A DNA stretch of 11,749 nucleotides from Oscillospiraceae bacterium (lineage in GTDB: Bacteria; Bacillota; Clostridia; Oscillospirales; Ruminococcaceae): assembly GCA_900768245.1 (NCBI GenBank), contig CAAGCE010000050.1:1-11749 (forward strand), written 5' to 3'. How positions within the stretch are numbered: position 1 is the first letter of the stretch; each line of letters begins with the position of its first letter. The notes under the pieces were generated by a model. The model did not search any database. It saw only the letters and a list, made by a program, of their open reading frames with translations, and had not been told where the DNA came from. The position numbers were made by a program, and so were the translations under genes. Positions 6,180-11,749 of the stretch are shown piece after piece.

Positions 6180-6741
6180 TTATTTTAAGTATCCCCATGA
6201 AATGTAGGCACTCTTTGAATATGTGTGACTAGGGGCAGTGAGCACATTATCTCCTGTGCTATGAACTGAAAATTGATTTATAGCACACATAATTGCCTTT
6301 TCTTTGAATGCAATATGTATAGCTTTAACCGTACCATTGTCAACTCGTTCCTTAAGAGCCTTAGGCCATCTGCTTGCATATGCAGATGAGTCTAAAACAT
6401 AATCACAACCGGTGTATGCCACTATAATATGGAGTTTATATAAATCTACTGCCTTTTCAATTTCAAAATTCAGCATTCCTCTGTCGTGATTTGTGCTGTT
6501 AGACAAGATTAGTAGCATGTTTTTCGAATCTCTCATTCTTTCCATGAGTCGGTTTTCTAAAGTTTCTCTCTTGCTATTATCAAGAACGCTATAGGTTTTT
6601 AAATGGCTGTCGCTAAAATGCAACTCATTTTTTATTTTGGTTCCAACCTCGAAGTAACCCTAAGTACTTCAAGTCACTTTCAGTAGGATTAGTTGTACCC
6701 TGCCCATCGAAAGCAATATATGTACCATTTCTATAAGCCAT
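6180..6741 (-). pseudogene. thsB: Second ThsB-like TIR gene, broken by +1 frameshift in A6
   Basis: ATG 6741, with GGAGG 7 nt upstream, reads MAYRNGTYIAFDGQGTTNPT and on to LLRGWNQNKK, then stops at TGA 6627-6625. Removing one A from the run of six at 6628-6633 restores the frame: NELHFSDSHLKTYS, RLMERMRDSKNMLLILSNST, LNFEIEKAVDLYKLHIIVAY and so on to 6180. The joined protein is 186 aa, close to the intact TIR gene at 3901-4470, and E93 (NFEIEKA) aligns with its catalytic E99. The C-terminal half differs strongly from that copy, as expected if each ThsB senses a different phage signal. A downstream TTG at 6623 could start only a truncated protein. The cause may be decay, an on/off slippage site or a homopolymer read error. 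It is the first gene of the Thoeris cluster and lies 39 nt upstream of the TBP-TIR gene. Confidence 0.8.
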
Positions 6742-6806
6742 AATGTTTCCTCCTTTTATATCGGTTATTGCTATTCATTTTTATTATTCTTAATAACTAT
6801 TATTGT

Positions 6807-7042
6807 CGTTTTAGACTTGACAAGTATGCAAAACAGACAGGGAGCAATTTGCATATTACTCCGCATATGTTCCGTCATTCGTTTGCAACTCTGCTTCTTG
6901 AGGAGGACGTTGACATTCACTCATACAGAAAATTCTCGGTCACAGCTCAATCACGACCACTCAGATTTACACCCACGTTGCAATGGCGAAACAAAAAGAA
7001 ATTCTATCTGTCAAGCACCCACGAAACAAATTATTCCTTTAA
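6807..7042 (+). pseudogene. C-terminal remnant of a tyrosine recombinase (XerC/D-like)
   Basis: The plus strand reads FRLDKYAKQTGSNLHITPHM, then FRHSFATLLLEEDVDI, with the H-x-x-R motif (HMFRH). A one-base loss near 6918-6922 moves the frame; from 6923 the second frame reads IQKILGHSSITTTQIYTHVA and ends at TAA 7040-7042. The LGH histidine and the IYTH tyrosine nucleophile are kept. Only the last ~75 residues of the catalytic domain remain, so the gene is dead. It is unrelated in detail to the intact integrase at 347-1711 and marks an older mobile element at the upstream border of the Thoeris cluster. Two direct repeats lie just past its end (7097-7126). Confidence 0.8.
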
Positions 7043-7096
7043 TACGCTTTTTCAATATTATTGTACATCTTTCTACATTCTTGTCAATATTTCTGG

Positions 7097-7126
7097 TAAG
7101 TTTGGCATTATTTTGTTAAGTTTGGC
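7097..7126 (+). repeat. Pair of 10-bp direct repeats, 20 bp apart
   Basis: TAAGTTTGGC occurs at 7097-7106 and 7117-7126, so the two copies are spaced by 20 bp, about two helical turns. They lie just after the recombinase remnant, where arm-type recombinase binding sites are often found. This role is inferred. Confidence 0.5.
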
Positions 7127-7145
7127 GTTTTAATGACAAAAAATT

Positions 7146-7166
7146 CCCCCAAATTAATTCGGGGGA
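7146..7166 (-). terminator. Terminator copy after the short RHS fragment
   Basis: On the minus strand CCCCCGAATTAATTTGGGGG is followed by AATTTTTT, giving a short GC stem and a T run. The hairpin and the AT-rich stretch before it (ATGATTTAAT...) resemble the flank at 10857-10905, so the same end segment exists twice, about 3.7 kb apart. Confidence 0.6.
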
Positions 7167-7177
7167 TGAATGAATAA

Positions 7178-7411
7178 TTAAATCATAGAATTGCTTGTGC
7201 AGCAAAACAGGATCATCAATAGAACCGCTGTAGCTGTCCATCGAAATGAATCCGCCTGTGCTTGTGTTCATATATCTCGCACGGAGATAATACAGTCCTG
7301 TTACTGGGTCAAACTGCTCACCTGCAAACAGGAAGTCATTTTTTGTACTGCCAACGCTGCTTATCAGGTTGCCAAATGCGTCATAAACATATTTATCGGT
7401 AATCTTGCTCT
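7178..7411 (-). pseudogene. Short RHS core fragment, near-copy of the larger RHS tip
   Basis: The minus strand reads KITDKYVYDAFGNLISS, then GSTKNDFLFAGEQFDP, VTGLYYLRARYMNTSTGG and DSYSGSIDDPVLLHK. This matches residues about 210-280 of the RHS protein at 8792-10807, and by eye roughly nine of ten bases agree. The match begins directly after the stop codon of the gene at 7416-7724 and breaks off before the YANANP / DPxG part, where the frame runs into the terminator flank. It has no start and no toxin, so it is a relic of a displaced tip. It forms a direct repeat with about 9970-10195. Confidence 0.85.
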
Positions 7412-7415
7412 TATA

Positions 7416-7724
7416 TTAAAACTCATCTGTCATATATTGTGTATATGCTGCATCTATTTTATTTTTACAAATAGTTTCCCATTTGGTTATCAATTTACTA
7501 CGTTGCTCATCATTTTGACTACAATCCATATCACCTCCAAAACCAATCCATGTAGAAGCAATTCCATTTTCATCAGTATATGCAATTTCATTCGGACAAG
7601 ATATAAATTTCATTTCCTTGCATTTTTTTTCAAAGCAACAGACATTAATTCCATCCGGAGATGAATCACAGTTGCCTATATCTTTATTGCAATATACCTC
7701 AAGCATAATATGTTTATAATGCAT
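7416..7724 (-). CDS. Small cysteine-rich protein, possible immunity factor
   Basis: I do not recognise this 102-aa protein. It has eight cysteines (positions 12, 19, 29, 30, 35, 43, 68 and 86), no signal peptide and no membrane segment, so it is likely cytoplasmic and may bind metal. Motif-like pieces are DGINVCCFEKKC and STWIGFGGDMDC. ATG 7724 has AGGGTG about 5 nt upstream and a good promoter of its own at 7789-7817. It sits between the 291-aa gene and an RHS core fragment whose homology starts right after its stop, the position expected of an immunity gene whose toxin tip has been lost. That function is inferred from position only. Confidence 0.6.
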   Translation of the reverse strand: MHYKHIMLEVYCNKDIGNCDSSPDGINVCCFEKKCKEMKFISCPNEIAYTDENGIASTWIGFGGDMDCSQNDEQRSKLITKWETICKNKIDAAYTQYMTDEF

Positions 7725-7788
7725 TTTCTCACCCTGTTAATACTTATATCTGCATTCATCATAGATCAATTTCTCTCGTCAGTCGTGT

Positions 7789-7817
7789 ATTATACGCTTG
7801 GTCTCTGTTTTTAACAA
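7789..7817 (-). promoter_or_regulatory. Promoter of the cysteine-rich small gene
   Basis: On the minus strand TTGTTA (7817-7812) and a perfect TATAAT (7794-7789) are spaced by 17 bp. Transcription would start near 7782, about 58 nt before the ATG at 7724. An own promoter would let this gene be expressed even when the RHS tip upstream is silent. Confidence 0.5.
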
Positions 7818-7819
7818 AG

Positions 7820-8695
7820 CTAAGAAATATCAAAATCATGTTTTAAAAATTCCGGAAATAAAAGCTCAGCCAGTGTTCGATCATGTACAAATTCACAAAA
7901 TAAATTGCGCAGGATGTTATTGAACTCTTCGTTATTATCAGCACGGCTGTCATTATCAATCAGATCACCGATCCTACACAAAATATCAGATTCCCTTTTT
8001 GAAATAATGCCATTAGACGCATAACAATCATATTCGTTTTGACTTTTCCAATACCAATCACGTTTCACATTTTCATAACTATAGCTATTTGGAAATAACA
8101 GGTAGAAAAGCTCATCTGATTTCTGAGGGTGAGTCACTATAACAATTTTTATCACAATATAAAAGCGTTCTCTTGCTCTTTGATAATAGCCAACTTTTCG
8201 GACGATATAGTCATTGCTTTTACAGTCAATAACGTTTTTTAACTGTTGCCGATCCAGCCCGAGCATAAGCTTTATTTTATCATCATCACTGAGAAATTTC
8301 AGCAAATGCTCCTCTATGTCCTGTGCATAGGAGCTATCAATATAATATGAACCTAACACTTCTGTTTCTTCGGCAGACACTTTTTCATATCTTGCAATAT
8401 CCATATATTCCAAAAAACATTTGTGAAGATCAATACCATTATTCAGCAAATATTCATCTGAATAGTAAAGAGTATCCAGGGCAAGTAATTTTATCTCTAT
8501 AAGTTCTTTCTTTTCTAAATCATTACTACATTTTTTCAACGTGTAATCAATTAGTTTTATGTATCTTAATCCAAGCACTTCAATTGCATCGGCATCAGTC
8601 AGCAAATTTGAAATTGTCTTTATTTTAAATGAAAAGGATAGATCATCGCAATCGATCATCGATATTAATAATTCATATACTTTAACATAATTCAC
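7820..8695 (-). CDS. Unknown 291-aa helical protein after the RHS toxin
   Basis: I do not recognise a family. The protein is soluble, acidic and predicted mostly helical, with no signal peptide or membrane segment. Pieces that may help a search are LLTDADAIEVLGLRYIKLID, KVGYYQRARERFYIVIKIVI and CEFVHDRTLAELLFPEFLKH. The start is GTG 8695, chosen because AGGAGGT lies 8 nt upstream. It is the first gene downstream of the RHS toxin tip but is separated from it by 96 nt with a strong terminator (8734-8769). By position it is the candidate immunity protein for that toxin, though it is long for an immunity protein and the terminator argues for separate expression. It could also be cargo without a role in immunity. 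Confidence 0.65.
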   Translation of the reverse strand: MNYVKVYELLISMIDCDDLSFSFKIKTISNLLTDADAIEVLGLRYIKLIDYTLKKCSNDLEKKELIEIKLLALDTLYYSDEYLLNNGIDLHKCFLEYMDIARYEKVSAEETEVLGSYYIDSSYAQDIEEHLLKFLSDDDKIKLMLGLDRQQLKNVIDCKSNDYIVRKVGYYQRARERFYIVIKIVIVTHPQKSDELFYLLFPNSYSYENVKRDWYWKSQNEYDCYASNGIISKRESDILCRIGDLIDNDSRADNNEEFNNILRNLFCEFVHDRTLAELLFPEFLKHDFDIS

Positions 8696-8733
8696 TAGTA
8701 ATTACCTCCTAAAGAATCAGCTAAATTATATAA

Positions 8734-8769
8734 AGCCTGTCCGCAGCAACTAGTATATGCGGACAGGCT
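8734..8769 (-). terminator. Strong intrinsic terminator after the RHS toxin gene
   Basis: AGCCTGTCCGCA (8734-8745) and TGCGGACAGGCT (8758-8769) form a perfect 12-bp stem with a 12-nt loop. On the minus strand it is followed by TTATATAATTTAG, a moderately U-rich tail. It lies 23 bases after the RHS stop codon and before the gene at 7820-8695. Confidence 0.75.
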
Positions 8770-8791
8770 ACAATGTAATTGCTGAAAATAA

Positions 8792-10807
8792 TCAATGCCA
8801 CTGTCGTATCATAAATTCAACAGTTCCATCAGGTAATATTTTATATAAAAATCTCATAATATTATCAGCGCCTGCATTTGGACTTAAGTAGACAGAATTC
8901 CATCCCTTATAATTTCCGGTTAATAAATGATCTCCAATCTTCTTTAAATATGTTTTTGCATTCACGTCTCCCTTTGAAGCTGGAATAATCTGTTCAATAA
9001 TATCAAACAGATTTTGCTTTTCAATTTTATTTAATCCTCTGCTATTTGAAACATTGGCACCGCTTATTGGTGGAACTTTCTTATCCGAAAATGCACTGGA
9101 TGCATCAAAACAGTTATTATGCACCAAAACCCCAAACTCACCAACAAAGTAAGTATGGAAATCCTCAACCTCAAGGTTGTAAACAATAATAGGTTCAGCA
9201 AGCTTTTCAATAGCTATATCTGATACCTCGACAGTATCTCCGTCAGCGGTAACAAGAATGTCACCAACTTCAAGATCACCCGCCGCAACCCAGCCTTTGT
9301 TCTCTACATAGAACGGGTGGTTGGTTGTGGTATCGATAGTCTCGCCGTCATCGGTTGAAACATGAAGAATTTCATCGGTTTCCTTGATCCAGACGTTGAG
9401 AACTTCTTTAAGCTCTATTTCTCCTGTTTCAGAGTTATATGCCCAGACTTCATCTCCGACTTCAATTTCTTCGATGCAAACAAAACCATCATCGGTATAA
9501 ACCTCGGTGTCGCCTGTGAAGCAAGTTGGATTGAACATATGGAACACAATGCTCACAAGGTTTATCACTTGGGCGATGCCCATTTCGGTATTGCCGTCGG
9601 CAAAGTTTGATACTGCTACCAAACCTACCACGAGCGCCGCTGCTCCCATGAGCATATATCCAACAGGCGGATAGAAGCTTGTTATCAGGCAGGAGAAGTT
9701 TGTCACAAGGCTTGTAAGAAGTCCTGCTGCAATATTTGCCGCAATTTCCTCTGAACTCAGTCCTTGTGCTTTGCCCTCTCTGATCGTTGAGATAACGTCA
9801 TTTGCAACGCCGAACACGCCCATAACAGCATCAAACAAGGCTTTGCCGTTTGGTGTTGCAACATTGCTGAGTATTCCCTGAATACCCATGCTTGTGTTCA
9901 TATCAGCAAGAGTTGAATATCCGCTTGGGTCGCTGTTGGAAACCGGGTTTGCGTTTGCGTAGAGATATTTATGCAGTGATACAGGATCATCAATAGAACC
10001 GCTGTAGCTGTCCATCGAAATGAATCTGCCTGTGCTTGTGTCCATGTATCTCGCACGGAGATAATACAAACCTGTTACTGGGTCAAACTGTTCGCCTGCA
10101 AACAGGAAGTCGTTCTTGGTGCTTCCCGTACTGCTTATGAGGTTGCCAAATGCATCATAAACGTATTTATCGGTAACCTTGCCGCTGTCATTTGCAAGCG
10201 CACGAACAGAACCATGTCCGTCGGTCAGATAGTAGGAGACCTTTTCATTGCGTTCCTGTGAGATAAGCTCATCGCCACGGGTATAGTAACACTTTTCTGT
10301 GCCATCGTTGTCCATTTCTGCGAGAACATAGGCAAGCTCTCCGTTTATGTCAAGCAAATACCTTGTTGTTTCGCCCTCTGAACTTTTGGCAGTTCTGTTT
10401 CCTGCATAGTCGTACTCATACTCTTCAACGGAAACATTGTTTCCGCTCTGAACAGTTGCACGGATAAGCTGATTCTCTGCATTGTAAACATACAGTGCCG
10501 ATTTGGTCGGCGAGGTCATTCGTACAACATTGCCGTTCAGGTCATACTCATACGATATGTCATTCTCACTGACAAGCTGATTGAGCGCATTATAGGTGTA
10601 AACAGTTTCAACACCGTCTACATTTTTCAAGGTGCGGTTGCTTACGCTGTCGTAAGCATAGGTGTAAGTGGTCTTGGTCTTACCCTTAGTGATAGTTTCA
10701 CTTGTCAAACGGTAGAGTTCGTCATAGCTGTACTCAACAGTTCTGTCAAGCTCCTCAACTTTGATTCTTTCACCGCTTGCACCAAGAGTATAGACATATT
10801 TTACCAC
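8792..10807 (-). CDS. RHS-family tip protein with Hint domain and C-terminal toxin
   Basis: A 671-aa 3' part of a polymorphic toxin. Order: YD repeats (about 20-190), the RHS core (192-296; YYLTDGHGSVRALANDSGK, FAGEQFDPVTGLYYLRARY, SLHKYLYANANPV), the DPSG autocleavage motif (293-296), a hydrophobic pre-toxin part (about 380-400), a Hint intein-like domain (C429 in PTCFTGD, TTTNHPFYV near 493-501, closing VHNNC at 562-566), and a toxin of about 105 aa. The toxin end (DHLLTGNYKGWNSVYL, RFLYKILPDGTVEFMIRQWH) resembles RelE/ParE (BECR-fold) RNA-cutting toxins. Hint self-cleavage near N564/N565 would release it. The start at GTG 10807 has no ribosome binding site and RHS-like sequence continues upstream to about 10846, where it meets a terminator. 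The N-terminal half is therefore missing, which suggests a silent displaced tip awaiting recombination with a full RHS gene. Confidence 0.85.
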   Translation of the reverse strand: MVKYVYTLGASGERIKVEELDRTVEYSYDELYRLTSETITKGKTKTTYTYAYDSVSNRTLKNVDGVETVYTYNALNQLVSENDISYEYDLNGNVVRMTSPTKSALYVYNAENQLIRATVQSGNNVSVEEYEYDYAGNRTAKSSEGETTRYLLDINGELAYVLAEMDNDGTEKCYYTRGDELISQERNEKVSYYLTDGHGSVRALANDSGKVTDKYVYDAFGNLISSTGSTKNDFLFAGEQFDPVTGLYYLRARYMDTSTGRFISMDSYSGSIDDPVSLHKYLYANANPVSNSDPSGYSTLADMNTSMGIQGILSNVATPNGKALFDAVMGVFGVANDVISTIREGKAQGLSSEEIAANIAAGLLTSLVTNFSCLITSFYPPVGYMLMGAAALVVGLVAVSNFADGNTEMGIAQVINLVSIVFHMFNPTCFTGDTEVYTDDGFVCIEEIEVGDEVWAYNSETGEIELKEVLNVWIKETDEILHVSTDDGETIDTTTNHPFYVENKGWVAAGDLEVGDILVTADGDTVEVSDIAIEKLAEPIIVYNLEVEDFHTYFVGEFGVLVHNNCFDASSAFSDKKVPPISGANVSNSRGLNKIEKQNLFDIIEQIIPASKGDVNAKTYLKKIGDHLLTGNYKGWNSVYLSPNAGADNIMRFLYKILPDGTVEFMIRQWH

Positions 10808-10856
10808 AACATTACTGTCACTGTCAATAGTTTCTTCGGAAATGTTATAAAAAAAT

Positions 10857-10881
10857 CTCCCCGAAAATTAATTCGGGGAGT
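10857..10881 (-). terminator. Terminator after the right-hand toxin/partner pair
   Basis: On the minus strand CTCCCCGAATTAATTTTCGG and the following GGAG form a stem, then ATTTTTTT. It closes the toxin-end plus partner operon (10943-11749) and lies only some 10 bases before the RHS homology of the next tip begins. A related copy is at 7146-7166. Confidence 0.7.
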
Positions 10882-10942
10882 CTATTAAACTATGATTTGG
10901 AATTGATATCAAGCATAGTATATTCATAATAGTAAAATATAC

Positions 10943-11314
10943 TTAATTTATTTTAAAATTTATTTTTTTAATATAATATGATAGATATTCAAGTATATGA
11001 GCCAATCTTTCAATTGTAACAATAGACACAACATTTATTCCATCAGAATCTTTCTTAATATCCTGTGCTATTTCAAAAACATCATCATATAATGATCCAA
11101 TACATACATTAGCTTTTTTTAATTCTTCTACGCTTTTTTTTTCAATTTCAAATCTGTCATCTAAAAAATCCAAATAATAATCATCAATTAATTCGATTGT
11201 ATTTAAATTAATACTTTTAAGATATTCTACAATACTTTCCATTGACTTGCTAAGTAGATCAATATCAATATTCACTGTTCCACACTCCATTTTACAAATT
11301 ATTAAGTATTTCAA
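10943..11314 (-). CDS. Small protein coupled to the toxin end, probable immunity
   Basis: An unrecognised acidic, helical protein of 115-123 aa without membrane segments. Two starts are possible. TTG 11314 has GAGGAAATAA just upstream and overlaps the previous gene, giving 123 aa. ATG 11290 (MECGTVNIDIDLLSKSM) lies one base after the previous stop (TAA-A-ATG) and would rely on translational coupling, giving 115 aa. The tight link to the 3' end of a polymorphic toxin gene and the terminator after it are typical of an immunity gene that protects the producer from its own toxin. That role rests on position only. Pieces for a search are NTIELIDDYYLDFLDDRFEI and IERLAHILEYLSYYIKK. Confidence 0.65.
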   Translation of the reverse strand: MKYLIICKMECGTVNIDIDLLSKSMESIVEYLKSINLNTIELIDDYYLDFLDDRFEIEKKSVEELKKANVCIGSLYDDVFEIAQDIKKDSDGINVVSIVTIERLAHILEYLSYYIKKINFKIN

Positions 11315-11749
11315 TTATTTCCTCGATTACCTGGTTTAAATTATTAATCTGATTTGCAAGCTGCTTATTTAACAACGATGTTATTCGACCATCAATTATC
11401 TGTTGTCGAATCAATTCTGTTGCAGTTACAAGCTTACCTAAATTATCACCAGAGTAAGGGTCTTTACAATAGTCTGATAACTTATCAAAATGTTCCAAAA
11501 TAGTCTTAGCATGTTTGAGTGCTGATTTAATTAGTTTATTAAGATCATCATCATTTTTATTTGGTCCACCAGTACCCGAACCAGAACCGCCAGCATCACC
11601 AACAGTTTCATCTCTGGCTTCTTCATTTGCTTCAGCAGATGTTGTATTACCACTTGCAATATTATTAATCTGAAGAAGTAGGTATTGTGTAAGAAGCGTT
11701 CCAACTACAGGTGTTAAAGTAATTGCCAACCCTGCCATTATAGAATTGA
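11292..11749 (-). CDS. C-terminal end of a polymorphic (probably RHS) toxin, cut by the window edge
   Basis: The frame is open to the right edge, and the first ATG (11738) has no ribosome binding site, so this is most likely the 3' end of a longer gene. It begins with a hydrophobic stretch (MAGLAITLTPVVGTLLTQYL), then a polar linker rich in glycine (DAGGSGSGTGGPNKNDDD, about 48-65), then a helical C-terminal domain (about 66-148): ALKHAKTILEHFDKLSDYCK, DPYSGDNLGKL and RQQIIDGRITSLLNKQLANQ. The 'DPY..DN G.L ... RQQII.GRI' pattern recalls tail domains at the ends of RHS and other polymorphic toxins, but I cannot name it. Linker plus variable tail plus a coupled small gene fits a toxin/immunity module. 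Confidence 0.6.
   Translation of the reverse strand, partial: NSIMAGLAITLTPVVGTLLTQYLLLQINNIASGNTTSAEANEEARDETVGDAGGSGSGTGGPNKNDDDLNKLIKSALKHAKTILEHFDKLSDYCKDPYSGDNLGKLVTATELIRQQIIDGRITSLLNKQLANQINNLNQVIEEIIEILNNL

Noticed and set aside
6180..6623. Separate 147-aa TIR protein starting at TTG 6623
   Set aside because: The upstream frame from ATG 6741 with a strong ribosome binding site supplies the missing N-terminus; the two belong to one frameshifted gene.
7191..7664. Plus-strand open frame of 157 codons
   Set aside because: It overlaps the RHS core fragment and the cysteine-rich gene on the minus strand; only those readings show family motifs, promoter and ribosome binding site.
9362..9610. 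Plus-strand frame inside the RHS gene
   Set aside because: It is the complement of the Hint and pre-toxin coding region.

Overview
The window looks like an accessory region from a low-to-mid GC gut or rumen Firmicute of the Ruminococcus/Oscillospiraceae type. That placement is an inference from the families present: an integrase with an inserted HTH, Ruminococcus-style RHS tips ending in 'DPVSLHKYLYANANPV', and AT-rich codon use. Nearly every gene lies on the minus strand, so the biological order runs from the right edge to the left. I saw no rRNA, tRNA or CRISPR array.

Right part (about 7146-11749): a graveyard or reservoir of polymorphic-toxin modules. At the right edge is the 3' end of a toxin gene with a tightly coupled small partner gene, then a terminator hairpin. 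Next comes an RHS tip without its N-terminal half. It carries the RHS core, a DPxG autocleavage motif, a Hint (intein-like) domain and a RelE/ParE-looking C-terminal toxin. After a strong terminator follow an unknown 291-aa protein, an unknown cysteine-rich 102-aa protein with its own promoter, and a second, short RHS-core fragment. That fragment is nearly identical to part of the larger tip and ends in a second copy of the terminator flank. The pattern fits displaced RHS tip/immunity cassettes that can recombine.

Middle part (about 3526-7130): an anti-phage island between two dead genes. A frameshifted C-terminal piece of a tyrosine recombinase (plus strand) lies on one side and a decayed C-terminal piece of an N-acylglucosamine 2-epimerase family gene (minus strand) on the other. 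Between them, on the minus strand, are a ThsB-like TIR gene broken by one extra A, a TIR-like (PF10137 type) protein with an RNase HIII-type TBP-like N-terminus, a two-TM plus macro-domain protein (ThsA of type II Thoeris) and a second, intact ThsB-like TIR protein. In type II Thoeris a TIR enzyme makes an ADP-ribose-derived signal on infection and the macro domain of the membrane protein senses it, which leads to membrane damage and abortive infection. The extra TBP-TIR gene inside the operon is the most unusual part. A separate small two-TM protein (2922-3380) lies further downstream.

Left part (about 347-2718): the integration module of a mobile element, with a sigma-70-like factor (frameshifted at a run of seven A), an excisionase and a tyrosine integrase with an HTH inserted in its core-binding domain. 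The xis-int gap holds two strong promoters that face each other. The minus-strand one drives int. The plus-strand one makes a predicted ~90-nt RNA that ends at a good terminator and is fully antisense to the int leader. The element end is expected in the first 346 bases, where I see no gene.
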